Shown in pieces: positions 1 to 14,657 of a stretch of DNA of 64,000 bases (the first letter of the stretch is position 1; each line of letters begins with the position of its first letter). This stretch comes from Staphylococcus argenteus. GTDB lineage: Bacteria > Bacillota > Bacilli > Staphylococcales > Staphylococcaceae. The notes under the pieces are model-generated. The model was given only the letters and a program-made list of their open reading frames with translations, had not been told where the DNA came from and made no database searches. Position numbers and translations under genes: made by a program. Where the stretch lies: the NCBI RefSeq assembly GCF_000236925.1, contig NC_016941.1, forward strand, positions 1 to 64,000, read 5' to 3'.

Positions 1-179
1 CGATTAAAGATAGAAATACACAACGCATGCGCTGTAATTTCGTTACAACTCCCACAGAATTCATCTCAAACCTACATATTTACTTAATTTGAATAGCTTA
101 TACATTTCTTATACAAGCTCTATAAATTATTTCCCAAACTGTTTTGGTACAAATGCGAATAATTTTATTATAGAAGAGA

Positions 180-518
180 AAGTTATCCACTTATACACAA
201 AGGTAGTTTTTGAAATTGTGGATAATTAAAAGTTACGCACAAACTTATACTATTTTTAGCAACATATTCACAGCTATTTGACATATAGAGAACTGAAAAA
301 GTATAATTGTGTGGATAAGTCGTCCAACTCATGATTTTATAAGGATTTATTTATTGATTTTTACATGAAAATCACTGTGCATAACTATTAAGCAAGGTAA
401 AGTTATCCACCGATTGTTATTAACTTGTGGATAATTATTAACATGGTGTGTTTAAAAGTTATCCACGGCTGTTATTTTTGTGTATAACTTAAAAATTTAA
501 GAAAGATGGAGTAAATTT
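180..518. other. oriC: Chromosomal origin region, DnaA-box cluster upstream of dnaA
   Basis: About ten sites equal or close to the DnaA box TTATCCACA lie on both strands here. Perfect reverse copies (TGTGGATAA) are at 217-225, 310-318 and 426-434. Near matches are at 183-191, 191-199, 403-411, 459-467 and 479-487. The surrounding DNA is very AT-rich. With dnaA directly downstream and a second box cluster after dnaA, this is the bipartite origin known for Bacillus and Staphylococcus. The stretch from 1 to 179 is AT-rich with no gene that I can see. Confidence 0.93.
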
Positions 519-1880
519 ATGTCGGAAAAAGAAATTTGGGAAAAAGTGCTTGAAATTGCTCAAGAAAAATTATCAGCTGTAAGTTACTCAACTTTCCTAA
601 AAGATACCGAGCTTTACACGATTAAAGATGGTGAAGCTATCGTATTATCGAGTATTCCTTTTAATGCAAATTGGTTAAATCAACAATATGCTGAAATTAT
701 CCAAGCAATCTTATTTGATGTTGTAGGTTATGAAGTGAAACCTCATTTTATTACTACTGAGGAATTAGCAAATTATAGTAATAAAGATGTTTCTACGGTA
801 CAGGAAACACCAAAATCTTCTACTGAAACAACTGAAGATAATCATGTGCTTGGTAGAGAGCAATTCAATGCCCATAACACATTTGACACATTTGTAATCG
901 GACCTGGTAACCGCTTCCCACATGCAGCAAGTTTAGCCGTTGCCGAAGCACCAGCAAAAGCGTATAATCCATTATTTATATATGGAGGTGTTGGTTTAGG
1001 AAAAACCCATTTAATGCATGCCATTGGTCATCATGTTTTAGATAATAATCCAGATGCCAAAGTGATTTACACATCAAGTGAAAAATTCACAAACGAATTT
1101 ATCAAATCGATTCGTGATAACGAGGGTGAAGCTTTCAGAGAAAGATATCGTAATATCGACGTCTTATTAATCGATGATATTCAGTTCATACAAAATAAAG
1201 TTCAAACGCAAGAAGAATTTTTCTATACTTTTAATGAATTACATCAGAATAACAAGCAAATCGTTATTTCGAGTGATCGACCACCAAAAGAGATTGCACA
1301 ATTAGAAGATCGATTACGTTCACGCTTTGAATGGGGGCTAATTGTTGATATTACGCCACCAGATTACGAAACTCGAATGGCAATTTTGCAGAAGAAAATT
1401 GAAGAAGAGAAATTAGATATTCCACCAGAAGCTTTAAATTATATAGCAAATCAAATTCAATCTAATATTCGTGAATTAGAAGGTGCATTGACACGCTTAC
1501 TTGCATATTCACAATTATTAGGAAAACCAATTACAACTGAATTAACTGCTGAAGCTTTAAAAGATATCATTCAAGCACCAAAATCTAAGAAAATTACAAT
1601 TCAAGATATTCAAAAGGTAGTAGGTCAGTACTATAATGTTAGAATTGAAGATTTCAGTGCTAAAAAACGTACAAAGTCAATCGCATATCCGCGTCAAATA
1701 GCTATGTACTTATCTAGAGAGCTTACTGATTTTTCATTACCTAAAATTGGTGAAGAATTTGGCGGGCGTGATCACACAACTGTAATCCATGCTCATGAAA
1801 AGATATCTAAAGATTTAAAAGAAGATCCTATTTTTAAACAAGAAGTAGAGAATCTTGAAAAAGAAATAAGAAATATTTAA
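519..1880 (+). CDS. dnaA: Chromosomal replication initiator DnaA
   Basis: DnaA binds DnaA boxes at oriC, opens the duplex and helps load the DnaB helicase. The 453-residue protein has the family's four parts: an N-terminal helicase-interaction domain (about 1-80), a variable linker (about 85-110), an AAA+ ATPase with Walker [10 protein letters not shown] and Walker B LLIDDIQF, and a C-terminal helix-turn-helix DNA-binding domain with the DnaA signature [11 protein letters not shown]. The start follows a GATGGAG ribosome site. The linker reads [13 protein letters not shown], which differs from the S. aureus version I remember. The gene is flanked on both sides by DnaA boxes, consistent with autoregulation. 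Confidence 0.99.
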   Translation: MSEKEIWEKVLEIAQEKLSAVSYSTFLKDTELYTIKDGEAIVLSSIPFNANWLNQQYAEIIQAILFDVVGYEVKPHFITTEELANYSNKDVSTVQETPKSSTETTEDNHVLGREQFNAHNTFDTFVIGPGNRFPHAASLAVAEAPAKAYNPLFIYGGVGLGKTHLMHAIGHHVLDNNPDAKVIYTSSEKFTNEFIKSIRDNEGEAFRERYRNIDVLLIDDIQFIQNKVQTQEEFFYTFNELHQNNKQIVISSDRPPKEIAQLEDRLRSRFEWGLIVDITPPDYETRMAILQKKIEEEKLDIPPEALNYIANQIQSNIRELEGALTRLLAYSQLLGKPITTELTAEALKDIIQAPKSKKITIQDIQKVVGQYYNVRIEDFSAKKRTKSIAYPRQIAMYLSRELTDFSLPKIGEEFGGRDHTTVIHAHEKISKDLKEDPIFKQEVENLEKEIRNI

Positions 1881-1984
1881 GTAGAAGATAAGTGGGAAAT
1901 AGAATCTGTTATATAACAGCAATAATAGAAGCTATCTTTTCGTTTATATTTAATAAATGAAATGGCATGATGGTTAAAATCTAT

Positions 1985-2080
1985 TTTGTGGATAATGTTC
2001 AAAAGTCATACACACCATACACAAGTTATCAACATGTGTATAACTTTGCAAATTCAATGTTTTTAAGACTTATCCACTAA
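1985..2080. promoter_or_regulatory. Second DnaA-box cluster between dnaA and dnaN
   Basis: A perfect box is at 1987-1995 (TGTGGATAA) and near-consensus boxes are at 2026-2034 (TTATCAACA), 2035-2043 (TGTGTATAA) and 2070-2078 (TTATCCACT). In Gram-positive origins the unwinding site usually lies in this dnaA-dnaN interval, so this is probably the melting half of oriC. The dnaN promoter must also be here. Confidence 0.85.
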
Positions 2081-2158
2081 TCCACAGCACCTACTACTAT
2101 TACTAAGAACTTAAAACCTATATAATTATATGTAAACGACTGGAAGGAGTTTAAATTA

Positions 2159-3292
2159 ATGATGGAATTCACTATTAAAAGAGATTATTTTATTACACAA
2201 TTAAATGACACATTAAAAGCAATATCACCAAGAACAACATTACCAATTTTAACTGGTATCAAAATCGATGCGAAAGAACATGAAGTGATACTAACTGGTT
2301 CAGACTCTGAAATTTCAATTGAAATCACTATTCCTAAAACTGTTGATGGCGAAGATATTGTCAACATTTCAGAAACAGGTTCAGTTGTGTTACCTGGACG
2401 ATTCTTTGTTGATATTATAAAAAAATTACCTGGTAAAGATGTTAAATTATCTACAAATGAGCAATTCCAAACATTAATTACATCAGGTCATTCTGAATTT
2501 AATTTAAGTGGCTTAGATCCAGATCAATATCCTTTATTACCACAAGTTTCTAGAGATGACGCAATTCAATTGTCAGTAAAAGTGCTTAAAAACGTGATTG
2601 CACAAACGAATTTCGCAGTGTCCACCTCAGAAACACGCCCAGTATTGACTGGTGTGAACTGGCTTATACAAGAAAATGAATTAATATGCACAGCGACTGA
2701 CTCACACCGCTTGGCTGTAAGAAAGTTGCAGTTAGAAGATGTTTCTGAAAATAAAAATGTCATCATTCCAGGTAAAGCCTTAGCTGAACTAAATAAAATT
2801 ATGTCTGATAGTGAAGAAGACATTGATATCTTCTTTGCTTCAAATCAAGTTTTATTCAAAGTAGGAAATGTAAACTTTATTTCTCGATTATTAGAGGGAC
2901 ATTATCCTGATACAACACGTTTATTCCCTGAAAACTATGAAATTAAATTAAGTATAGACAATGGCGAATTTTATCATGCAATTGATCGTGCATCTTTATT
3001 AGCACGTGAAGGTGGCAATAACGTTATTAAATTAAGTACAGGTGATGACGTTGTTGAATTGTCTTCTACATCACCAGAAATTGGTACTGTTAAAGAAGAA
3101 GTTGATGCAAATGATGTTGAAGGCGGAAACTTAAAAATTTCTTTCAACTCTAAATATATGATGGACGCTTTAAAAGCAATTGATAATGACGAAGTTGAGG
3201 TTGAATTCTTTGGTACAATGAAGCCGTTCATTTTAAAACCAAAAGGTGACGACTCAGTAACGCAATTAATTTTACCAATCAGAACATACTAA
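2159..3292 (+). CDS. dnaN: DNA polymerase III beta sliding clamp
   Basis: The beta subunit forms a ring around DNA and tethers the replicative polymerase; it also recruits repair proteins. At 377 residues it has the normal length, made of three similar clamp folds, and ends with the usual hydrophobic tail (PIRTY). Two ATG codons are adjacent at the start, preceded by a strong GGAAGGAG site. It follows dnaA with a DnaA-box-filled gap, the standard layout at Gram-positive origins. Confidence 0.99.
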   Translation: MMEFTIKRDYFITQLNDTLKAISPRTTLPILTGIKIDAKEHEVILTGSDSEISIEITIPKTVDGEDIVNISETGSVVLPGRFFVDIIKKLPGKDVKLSTNEQFQTLITSGHSEFNLSGLDPDQYPLLPQVSRDDAIQLSVKVLKNVIAQTNFAVSTSETRPVLTGVNWLIQENELICTATDSHRLAVRKLQLEDVSENKNVIIPGKALAELNKIMSDSEEDIDIFFASNQVLFKVGNVNFISRLLEGHYPDTTRLFPENYEIKLSIDNGEFYHAIDRASLLAREGGNNVIKLSTGDDVVELSSTSPEIGTVKEEVDANDVEGGNLKISFNSKYMMDALKAIDNDEVEVEFFGTMKPFILKPKGDDSVTQLILPIRTY

Positions 3293-3307
3293 AAATTAAA
3301 CAATCAT

Positions 3308-3350
3308 AAAGGATGACGTTTTAATTAACCACGTCATCCTTTATTTTTTG
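3308..3350 (+). terminator. Rho-independent terminator after dnaN
   Basis: The arms AAGGATGACG and CGTCATCCTT flank an AT-rich loop and are followed by a T run. It separates dnaN from the yaaA-recF-gyrBA genes. Between here and 3,685 I see only AT-rich promoter DNA, with a TATAAT at 3645-3650. Confidence 0.85.
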
Positions 3351-3685
3351 GCAAAAATAATTCTAGATGCGTATGTAAAATAAAAGTGACAGCATTTTAA
3401 ATGGTAAATAAAAAGCTTGAATGAAATTTATGATAGAAATGTCATGATTTAAATAATTGCGCTTAAATGCCCCTTAAATTTTAAATTTCAAATTACTAAC
3501 AGATAAATTGAAAATGAATAGTAAAACTTGGTTAAATAGGGCTTTGAAATTAAAATTAGTGATATCAAGAAAAATAATGAATAAATTATTTATATGTAAA
3601 CGGTTTTTCCCTCTCTTTTAAATGAAATTTGTGACAAAAAAAGGTATAATATATTAATGACATACAAAGAAATGGAGTGATTATT

Positions 3686-3922
3686 TTGGTTCAAGAAGTT
3701 GTAGTAGAAGGCGACATCAATTTAGGTCAATTTCTAAAAACAGAAGGGATTATTGAGTCTGGTGGTCAAGCAAAATGGTTCTTGCAAGACGTTGAAGTAT
3801 TAATTAATGGAGTGCGTGAAACACGTCGCGGTAAAAAGTTAGAACATCAAGATCGTATAGATATCCCAGAGTTACCTGAAGATGCTGGTTCTTTCTTAAT
3901 CATTCATCAAGGTGAACAATGA
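3686..3922 (+). CDS. yaaA: S4-domain RNA-binding protein YaaA
   Basis: This is a small S4-domain protein; the S4 fold binds structured RNA. The pattern [19 protein letters not shown] followed by [15 protein letters not shown] is the alpha-L RNA-binding motif. I chose the TTG at 3686 because the TGGAG site ends about 8 bases upstream; a GTG at 3677 in the same frame would add three residues but overlaps the ribosome site. The gene always sits between dnaN and recF, and its stop overlaps the recF start, implying translational coupling. Its exact role is not established. Confidence 0.9.
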   Translation: MVQEVVVEGDINLGQFLKTEGIIESGGQAKWFLQDVEVLINGVRETRRGKKLEHQDRIDIPELPEDAGSFLIIHQGEQ

Positions 3923-5031
3923 AATTAAATACACTCCAATTAGAAAACTATCGTAACTATGATGAGGTTACGTTGAAGTGTCATCCTGATGTGAATATCC
4001 TTATTGGAGAAAATGCACAAGGAAAGACAAATTTACTTGAATCAATCTATACCTTAGCTTTAGCAAAAAGTCATAGAACGAGTAATGATAAGGAACTCAT
4101 ACGTTTCGACGCTGATTATGCTAAAATAGAAGGTGAGCTTAGTTATAGACATGGTACGATGCCATTAACGATGTTTATAACTAAAAAAGGTAAACAAGTC
4201 AAAGTGAATCACTTAGAGCAAAGTCGACTAACACAATATGTTGGTCATCTCAATGTGGTTCTTTTTGCGCCAGAAGATTTAAATATTGTTAAAGGCTCTC
4301 CTCAAATAAGACGACGCTTTATAGATATGGAGTTGGGCCAAATTTCTGCTGTTTACTTAAATGATTTAGCACAATACCAACGTATTTTAAAGCAAAAGAA
4401 TAATTACTTGAAACAGTTACAATTAGGTCAGAAAAAGGACCTGACTATGCTGGAAGTTTTAAATCAGCAGTTTGCAGAATATGCTTTAAAGGTGACTGAT
4501 AAACGTGCGCATTTTATTCAAGAGCTAGAATCATTAGCAAAACCAATTCATGCTGGGATTACAAATGATAGAGAAACGTTGTCGCTGAATTATTTACCTA
4601 GTCTTAAATTCGATGATGCTCAAATTGAAGCGGCACGTCTTGAAGAGATTATGTCTATTCTAAGTGATAACATGCAAAGAGAAAAAGAGCGTGGTATTAG
4701 CTTGTTTGGACCACATCGAGACGATATTAGTTTTGATGTAAATGGCATGGATGCACAAACATATGGTTCTCAAGGTCAGCAACGTACAACGGCATTGTCC
4801 ATTAAGTTAGCTGAAATTGAATTAATGAATATCGAAGTTGGGGAATACCCCATCTTATTATTAGACGATGTACTTAGTGAATTAGATGATTCACGTCAAA
4901 CGCATTTATTAAGTACAATTCAGCATAAAGTACAAACATTTGTCACTACGACATCTGTTGATGGTATTGATCATGAAATTATGAATAACGCTAAATTGTA
5001 TCGTATTAATCAAGGTGAAATTATAAAGTAA
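3919..5031 (+). CDS. recF: DNA replication and repair protein RecF
   Basis: RecF is an SMC-like ATPase that helps load RecA at gapped DNA and stalled forks. The 370-residue protein has Walker [10 protein letters not shown] near residue 30, an ABC-type signature around [10 protein letters not shown], and Walker [12 protein letters not shown] near the C-terminus. The start ATG overlaps the yaaA stop, and gyrB follows 10 bases after its stop, so yaaA, recF, gyrB and gyrA form one transcription unit. Confidence 0.98.
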   Translation: MKLNTLQLENYRNYDEVTLKCHPDVNILIGENAQGKTNLLESIYTLALAKSHRTSNDKELIRFDADYAKIEGELSYRHGTMPLTMFITKKGKQVKVNHLEQSRLTQYVGHLNVVLFAPEDLNIVKGSPQIRRRFIDMELGQISAVYLNDLAQYQRILKQKNNYLKQLQLGQKKDLTMLEVLNQQFAEYALKVTDKRAHFIQELESLAKPIHAGITNDRETLSLNYLPSLKFDDAQIEAARLEEIMSILSDNMQREKERGISLFGPHRDDISFDVNGMDAQTYGSQGQQRTTALSIKLAEIELMNIEVGEYPILLLDDVLSELDDSRQTHLLSTIQHKVQTFVTTTSVDGIDHEIMNNAKLYRINQGEIIK

Positions 5032-6975
<1,944 letters not shown>

Positions 6976-7011
6976 GCGCTGTGAACTGAACTTTTGAAGG
7001 AGGATCTCTTG

Positions 7012-9681
7012 ATGGCTGAATTACCTCAATCAAGAATAAATGAACGAAATATTACCAGTGAAATGCGTGAATCATTTTTAGATTATGCGATGAGTGTTAT
7101 TGTTGCTCGTGCATTGCCAGATGTTCGTGACGGTTTAAAACCAGTACATCGTCGTATACTTTATGGATTGAATGAACAAGGTATGACACCGGATAAATCA
7201 TATAAAAAATCAGCACGTATCGTTGGTGACGTAATGGGTAAATATCACCCTCATGGTGACTCATCTATTTATGAAGCAATGGTACGTATGGCTCAAGATT
7301 TTAGTTATCGTTATCCGCTTGTTGATGGTCAAGGTAACTTTGGTTCAATGGATGGAGACGGTGCAGCAGCAATGCGTTATACTGAGGCACGTATGACTAA
7401 AATTACGCTTGAACTGTTACGTGATATTAATAAAGATACAATAGATTTTATCGATAACTATGATGGTAATGAAAGAGAGCCGTCAGTCTTACCAGCACGT
7501 TTCCCTAACTTATTAGCAAACGGTGCATCAGGTATTGCTGTAGGTATGGCAACAAATATTCCACCACATAACTTAACAGAATTAATCAATGGGGTGCTTA
7601 GTTTAAGTAAGAATCCTGATATTTCAATAGCTGAGTTGATGGAGGATATTGAAGGTCCTGATTTCCCAACTGCTGGACTTATTTTAGGTAAAAGTGGAAT
7701 TAGACGTGCTTATGAAACAGGTCGTGGTTCAATTCAAATGCGCTCTCGAGCGGAAATTGAAGAACGTGGCGGTGGTCGTCAACGTATTGTTGTGACTGAA
7801 ATTCCTTTCCAAGTGAATAAAGCACGTATGATTGAAAAAATTGCAGAGCTAGTGCGCGACAAAAAAATTGATGGTATCACTGACTTACGAGACGAAACAA
7901 GTTTACGTACAGGTGTGAGAGTAGTCATTGATGTTCGTAAGGATGCAAATGCTAGTGTCATTTTAAATAACTTATATAAACAAACGCCACTTCAAACATC
8001 ATTTGGTGTGAATATGATTGCACTTGTAAATGGCAGACCAAAACTTATTAATTTAAAAGAAGCTTTGGTACATTACTTAGAGCATCAAAAGACAGTTGTT
8101 AGAAGACGTACGCAATATAATTTACGTAAAGCTAAAGATCGTGCCCACATTTTAGAAGGGTTACGTATTGCGTTAGATCACATCGACGAAATTATTTCAA
8201 CGATTCGTGAATCAGATACAGATAAAATTGCCATGGAAAGCTTGCAACAACGCTTTAAACTTTCTGAGAAACAAGCACAAGCAATTTTAGACATGCGTTT
8301 GAGACGTTTAACAGGTTTAGAACGTGACAAAATTGAAGCAGAATATAATGAGTTATTAAATTATATTAGTGAATTAGAAGCAATCTTAGCTGATGAAGAA
8401 GTGTTATTACAGTTAGTTAGAGATGAATTAACAGAAATTCGAGATCGTTTTGGTGATGACCGTCGTACTGAAATTCAATTAGGTGGATTTGAAGATTTAG
8501 AAGATGAAGACCTCATTCCAGAAGAACAAATTGTAATTACATTGAGCCATAATAACTACATTAAACGTTTGCCGGTATCTACATATCGTGCTCAAAACCG
8601 TGGTGGTCGTGGTGTTCAAGGTATGAATACATTAGAAGAAGACTTCGTTAGTCAATTAGTAACGTTAAGTACACATGACCATGTATTGTTCTTTACTAAC
8701 AAAGGTCGCGTATACAAACTTAAAGGTTATGAAGTGCCTGAGTTATCTAGACAATCTAAAGGTATTCCTGTAGTGAATGCTATTGAACTTGAAAATGATG
8801 AAGTCATTAGTACAATGATTGCTGTAAAAGACCTTGAAAGTGAAGAAAACTTCTTAGTGTTTGCAACGAAACGTGGAATTGTAAAACGTTCAGCATTAAG
8901 TAACTTCTCAAGAATTAACAGAAATGGTAAGATTGCTATTTCATTTAGAGAAGATGACGAGTTAATCGCAGTACGTTTAACAAGTGGTCAAGAAGATATC
9001 TTGATTGGTACTTCTCATGCATCATTAATTCGATTCCCTGAATCAACATTACGTCCTTTAGGTCGAACTGCAACAGGTGTGAAAGGGATTACACTTCGTG
9101 AAGGTGACGAAGTTGTAGGGCTTGATGTAGCTCATGCAAATAGTGTTGATGAAGTATTAGTTGTTACTGAAAATGGCTATGGTAAACGTACGCCAGTAAA
9201 TGACTATCGCTTATCAAATCGTGGTGGTAAAGGTATTAAGACTGCAACGATTACTGAACGTAACGGTAATGTTGTTTGTATTACAACTGTTACTGGTGAA
9301 GAAGATTTAATGATTGTTACAAATGCAGGTGTTATTATTCGACTAGACGTTGCAGATATTTCGCAAAATGGTCGTGCAGCACAAGGTGTTCGTTTAATTC
9401 GCTTAGGTGATGATCAATTTGTTTCTACTGTTGCTAAAGTAAAAGAAGATGCAGAAGATGAAGCAAATGAAGATGAGCAATCAACTTCAGCTGTATCTGA
9501 AGATGGTACAGAGCAACGACATGAAGCGGTTGTAAATGATGAAACACCAGGAAATGCAATTCATACTGAAGTGATTGAATCAGAAGAAACTGATGATGAT
9601 GGACGTATTGAAGTAAGACAAGATTTCATGGATCGTGTTGAAGAAGATATACAACAAGCATCAGATGATGATGAAGAATAA
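7012..9681 (+). CDS. gyrA: DNA gyrase subunit A
   Basis: GyrA is the DNA cleavage and rejoining subunit of gyrase. The ATG at 7012 lies 8 bases after AAGGAGG and gives 889 residues; the longer open frame from 6994 runs through the ribosome site and is not real. The breakage-reunion domain contains the catalytic tyrosine in RYTEARMT, and the C-terminal half is the DNA-wrapping beta-pinwheel. The quinolone-resistance region reads GDSSIYE, the wild-type form at residues 84-88. The tail is highly acidic, as usual for this genus. Confidence 0.99.
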   Translation: MAELPQSRINERNITSEMRESFLDYAMSVIVARALPDVRDGLKPVHRRILYGLNEQGMTPDKSYKKSARIVGDVMGKYHPHGDSSIYEAMVRMAQDFSYRYPLVDGQGNFGSMDGDGAAAMRYTEARMTKITLELLRDINKDTIDFIDNYDGNEREPSVLPARFPNLLANGASGIAVGMATNIPPHNLTELINGVLSLSKNPDISIAELMEDIEGPDFPTAGLILGKSGIRRAYETGRGSIQMRSRAEIEERGGGRQRIVVTEIPFQVNKARMIEKIAELVRDKKIDGITDLRDETSLRTGVRVVIDVRKDANASVILNNLYKQTPLQTSFGVNMIALVNGRPKLINLKEALVHYLEHQKTVVRRRTQYNLRKAKDRAHILEGLRIALDHIDEIISTIRESDTDKIAMESLQQRFKLSEKQAQAILDMRLRRLTGLERDKIEAEYNELLNYISELEAILADEEVLLQLVRDELTEIRDRFGDDRRTEIQLGGFEDLEDEDLIPEEQIVITLSHNNYIKRLPVSTYRAQNRGGRGVQGMNTLEEDFVSQLVTLSTHDHVLFFTNKGRVYKLKGYEVPELSRQSKGIPVVNAIELENDEVISTMIAVKDLESEENFLVFATKRGIVKRSALSNFSRINRNGKIAISFREDDELIAVRLTSGQEDILIGTSHASLIRFPESTLRPLGRTATGVKGITLREGDEVVGLDVAHANSVDEVLVVTENGYGKRTPVNDYRLSNRGGKGIKTATITERNGNVVCITTVTGEEDLMIVTNAGVIIRLDVADISQNGRAAQGVRLIRLGDDQFVSTVAKVKEDAEDEANEDEQSTSAVSEDGTEQRHEAVVNDETPGNAIHTEVIESEETDDDGRIEVRQDFMDRVEEDIQQASDDDEE

Positions 9682-9687
9682 TATAAA

Positions 9688-9728
9688 AAATAAGACTTCC
9701 CTGAATGTAGGGGAGTCTTATTTTTATG
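9688..9728. terminator. Terminator between gyrA and nnrD
   Basis: The hairpin arms AATAAGACTTCCC and GGGGAGTCTTATT are followed by TTTTTAT on the plus strand and preceded by an A run. It can therefore serve both convergent genes. Confidence 0.85.
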
Positions 9729-9769
9729 CTAGAAAGCAATGCTATACTATATTCAATGATTAGTAATGA

Positions 9770-10582
9770 TTAACTTTCTAATTGCTTCATTGCGTATGGT
9801 ATTTCATTGATAAGTCTTGATGGTGGCACCACATACATATCTTTTGCAAGGTTTTCACCAATGAAACTATGTGTATATGTGGCACTCATAACCGCTTCTT
9901 TTAAGTTATCGAATTGACCGACAAAACTTGTAATCATACCGGCAAGTGTATCACCCATACCTCCAGTAGCCATCGCAGGGCTACCAATTGTCAATTTAAA
10001 GTCTTCATCTTTAAAGAAAATTTCAGTACCATGTTTTTTAAGTACAACTGTTGCACCTAAACGATCTACCGCTTCACGATTACGTTCATATGTTTGTTCC
10101 TCAATTGGGATACCGCTTAAACGTTCCCATTCTTTAAGGTGAGGAGTAAATATGACACGACATGTAGGTAATTGTGGTTTAAGTTTACTAAAAATTGTAA
10201 TTGCATCACCATCGACAATCAAGTTTTGATGTGGTTGTATATTTTGTAATAGGAATGTAATGGCATTATTCCCTTTAAAATCAACACCAAGTCCGGGACC
10301 AATAAGGATACTATCAGTCATTTCAATCATTTTCGTTAACATTTTCGTATCATTAATATCGATAACCATGGCTTCTGGACAGCGCGAATGTAATGCTGAG
10401 TGATTTGTTGGATGTGTTGCTACAGTGATTAAACCACTACCGCTAAATACACATGCACGAGCCGCTAACATAATGGCACCACCTAAGTTAGCAGATCCAC
10501 CAATTAATAAAATTTTGCCATAATCACCTTTATGTGAATCTTCTTTACGCTTAGGAATGTTAATAGAATTTAACGTTTCCAT
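9770..10582 (-). CDS. nnrD: ADP-dependent NAD(P)H-hydrate dehydratase
   Basis: This family repairs NADH and NADPH damaged by hydration, using ADP or ATP to remove water. The ribokinase-like fold shows the glycine-rich GGSANLGGA near the N-terminus, IGPGLG in the middle, and the catalytic motif GSPAMATGGMGDTLAG near residue 210. I chose the ATG at 10582 because a GGGAGG site lies 10 bases upstream; the ATG at 10600 would place that site inside the gene. It gives 270 residues, normal for this family. It stands alone and convergent with gyrA. Confidence 0.93.
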   Translation of the reverse strand: METLNSINIPKRKEDSHKGDYGKILLIGGSANLGGAIMLAARACVFSGSGLITVATHPTNHSALHSRCPEAMVIDINDTKMLTKMIEMTDSILIGPGLGVDFKGNNAITFLLQNIQPHQNLIVDGDAITIFSKLKPQLPTCRVIFTPHLKEWERLSGIPIEEQTYERNREAVDRLGATVVLKKHGTEIFFKDEDFKLTIGSPAMATGGMGDTLAGMITSFVGQFDNLKEAVMSATYTHSFIGENLAKDMYVVPPSRLINEIPYAMKQLES

Positions 10583-10906
10583 AGTGATATAACCTCCCAT
10601 GTAAAAGCTTTTCCAAATATATTCAATTTTAAAAATATATAGTAAGTTTTAACAAAATGTATTATAAATATGTGAATTCATTATTATTTGTCGTTAAATA
10701 CAATAGAAAATACTATACCTGTATATGCAATTCGTCAATAGATAAATTATTAAATATACTTGCAACAATATTATTATCCTTTAATACGCTACAATAGTGC
10801 TCTGATAATAGGTTATAAATGTACTTAAAACCATTGTTTCAATAAATATGAAAACGTATACTTCAAGAAGGATGGGTTTCTTAATATTAACAAGGGGGTA
10901 ACATGT
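10583..10906. other. Divergent intergenic region nnrD / hutH
   Basis: This AT-rich spacer must carry the promoters of both divergent genes. The hutH ribosome site (AAGGGGG) lies at its right end. I see no convincing operator, riboswitch or RNA gene. Confidence 0.5.
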
Positions 10907-12421
10907 ATGACATTATATTTAGATGGAGAAACACTAACAATTGAGGGTATTAAATCATTTTTACAACAACAATCTAAGATAGAAATTGTTGATGAGGCAT
11001 TAGAGCGTGTCAAAAAAAGTAGAGATGTAGTTGAACGTATTATTGAAAATGAAGAAACAGTTTATGGCATTACAACAGGATTCGGATTATTTAGTGATGT
11101 GCGTATAGACCCAACACAATACAATGAATTACAAGTGAACCTTATACGTTCACATGCTTGTGGATTAGGTGAGCCATTTTCAAAAGAAGTAGCGCTCGTC
11201 ATGATGGTATTAAGATTAAACACATTATTAAAGGGGCATTCAGGTGCTACTTTAGACCTCGTAAGACAATTACAATTCTTCGTAAATGAGCGTATTATAC
11301 CAGTGATTCCGCAACAAGGTTCGCTTGGTGCATCAGGAGATTTAGCGCCACTATCACATTTAGCATTAGCATTAATTGGTGAAGGAAAAGTGTTTTATAA
11401 AGATATAGAAATGGATAGTGCAGACGTATTAAAGCAATTAGATAGACCACCTTTGAAACTGCAGGCTAAAGAAGGTTTAGCATTGATTAATGGTACGCAA
11501 GCTATGACAGCACAAGGTGTCATTAGTTATATAGAGGCAGAAGATTTAGGATATCAATCTGAATGGATTGCAGCATTAACACATCAGTCGCTCAATGGCA
11601 TTATAGATGCATATCGTCATGAAGTGCACGCTGTTCGAAATTTTCAGGAACAAATTAATGTGGCAGCACGCATGCGTGATTGGTTAGAAGGATCAAAATT
11701 AACAACCCGACAAGCAGAAATTCGTGTACAAGACGCATATACGCTACGTTGCATTCCACAAATTCATGGCGCAAGTTTTCAAGTATTTAACTATGTTAAA
11801 CAACAATTAGAATTTGAAATGAATGCGGCTAATGATAATCCATTAATATTTGAGGAAACAGATGAAACATTAGTCATTTCAGGTGGTAACTTCCATGGCC
11901 AACCGATTGCCTTTGCTTTGGATCATCTTAAATTAGGTGTAAGTGAATTAGCGAATGTATCTGAGCGTCGTCTTGAGAGATTAGTAAATCCTCAGTTAAA
12001 TGGCGATTTACCAGCATTTCTTAGTCCGGAGCCAGGATTGCAAAGTGGCGCAATGATTATGCAATATGCTGCAGCAAGCCTTGTTTCTGAAAATAAAACT
12101 TTAGCTCATCCTGCAAGTGTAGATTCTATTACATCGTCTGCAAATCAAGAAGATCATGTATCTATGGGCACCACAGCAGCTAGACATGGTTATCAAATTA
12201 TTGAAAATGCAAGACGTGTGCTGTCAATTGAGTGTGTGATTGCATTACAAGCAGCAGAGTTGAAAGGTATTGAAGGATTATCACCAAAAACACGTCGTAA
12301 ATATGAAGAGTTTCGAAGCATAGTGCCTTCTATTACACATGATCGTCAATTTCATAAAGATATTGAAGCGGTTGCACATTATTTAAAGCAATCTCTTTAT
12401 CAAACGTCTGGATGTCATTAA
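10907..12421 (+). CDS. hutH: Histidine ammonia-lyase
   Basis: HutH deaminates L-histidine to urocanate, the first step of histidine degradation. The 504-residue protein contains the Ala-Ser-Gly triplet that cyclises into the MIO cofactor, visible in [17 protein letters not shown] near residue 145. It also has the family signature YGITTGFG near residue 50 and the NGTQAM motif. The length is normal. It is a single gene here, and the other hut genes are not in the window. The ATG is preceded by AAGGGGGTAAC. Confidence 0.97.
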   Translation: MTLYLDGETLTIEGIKSFLQQQSKIEIVDEALERVKKSRDVVERIIENEETVYGITTGFGLFSDVRIDPTQYNELQVNLIRSHACGLGEPFSKEVALVMMVLRLNTLLKGHSGATLDLVRQLQFFVNERIIPVIPQQGSLGASGDLAPLSHLALALIGEGKVFYKDIEMDSADVLKQLDRPPLKLQAKEGLALINGTQAMTAQGVISYIEAEDLGYQSEWIAALTHQSLNGIIDAYRHEVHAVRNFQEQINVAARMRDWLEGSKLTTRQAEIRVQDAYTLRCIPQIHGASFQVFNYVKQQLEFEMNAANDNPLIFEETDETLVISGGNFHGQPIAFALDHLKLGVSELANVSERRLERLVNPQLNGDLPAFLSPEPGLQSGAMIMQYAAASLVSENKTLAHPASVDSITSSANQEDHVSMGTTAARHGYQIIENARRVLSIECVIALQAAELKGIEGLSPKTRRKYEEFRSIVPSITHDRQFHKDIEAVAHYLKQSLYQTSGCH

Positions 12422-12439
12422 ATCGACATGAAGTAAGTT

Positions 12440-12735
12440 CTTAATCGTCACTTGAAAAAGCAAATATAGTTTGCTATATTAAAACTAACTTAATAAGATA
12501 TTGTTCGTAGGACAAGTAATATACGGTGTTTGATGTCAGAGAGCTTGTGGTTAGTGTGAACAAGAATCAACCTATATATGAATCTACCTACTTAATTGAA
12601 AGAACAATCGGTAATAACCGTTATTTTAGTGAAGTGCAATTTAGATTTTAGTGTATAACTATATCTAAAATTGTTAAATAGGGTGGCAACGCGTAGACCA
12701 CGTCCCTTGTAGGGATGTGGTCTTTTTTTATTTTC
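12440..12735 (+). promoter_or_regulatory. T-box leader controlling serS
   Basis: The diagnostic T-box sequence AGGGTGGCAACGCG is at 12680-12693. It is followed by a terminator hairpin (GACCACGTCCC / GGGATGTGGTC) and a T run ending near 12731. Upstream is a long structured leader whose specifier region around 12580 contains a TCT that could pair with tRNA-Ser. The expected behaviour is that uncharged tRNA-Ser binds and prevents termination, raising seryl-tRNA synthetase expression. The specifier assignment is tentative; the T-box itself is clear. Confidence 0.92.
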
Positions 12736-12790
12736 AAAAATAAAATGCATGTTACTCAATAATAAATGATAATTTTTTGGGAAAGGATGA

Positions 12791-14083
<1,293 letters not shown>

Positions 14084-14097
14084 TTAAAGATTTGTAA

Positions 14098-14133
14098 TAA
14101 AAAGTGGTGACGAATCTGTCACCACTTTTTTGT
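14098..14133 (+). terminator. Terminator after serS
   Basis: A hairpin with arms AAAAGTGGTGAC and GTCACCACTTTT is followed by TTTTGTT. Confidence 0.85.
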
Positions 14134-14657
14134 TGCGAAAATTAATATTATGGAGCCATCGTTAACAGCTCATATGAATAAAATTTTTACTCTATTTGTC
14201 AATATAATTATGGAGCCAACGATGAATCATCCTGATGGACGAAAGCTATATTAACTATCACCATATTTAATGATGCGGTGCACATATACTACTCTTGATG
14301 CATGAATAGGAAGCGTTATTACATATAAATATTATCAGAGGAGGGGGAAGGGGAGGAGATGTGGAATAAAGAGTGAGACAAACAGCATAAAAAATATGGA
14401 AAAATGCCTAAAAGAACATTATTAAAACACTTCAATGCAAGACGAAAATTTTATATAAACGTAGGGATGTCTTAAGTTTTTATTCAAAAATTCTGACAAA
14501 TAAAATACTACAACAAAAGCGTTTTGAAACTCACGTAAGTCTAACGTAAGACAAACCGAAGTCTAAAAATATTGCTTGTGTATATGAAGTGTATTAGACT
14601 AGGTATATTATTTTTACGTAATTATAAACATTAAAAATATTAAAGGAGGGTGAACAG
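14134..14657. other. Long intergenic region before azlC
   Basis: No gene is supported in this 524-bp stretch. It holds two copies of a short segment, AATA(T)TATGGAGCCA followed by TCG or ACG, near 14,144 and 14,200. There is also a purine-rich run (GAGGAGGGGGAAGGGGAGG) near 14,339. A sequence like the scattered staphylococcal intergenic GAGTGAGACA motif is near 14,370. The azlCD promoter is presumably close to its right end. Confidence 0.5.

Noticed and set aside
6994..7011. Upstream gyrA start (TTG at 6994)
   Set aside because: It would place the AAGGAGG ribosome site inside the gene; ATG 7012 is the proper start.
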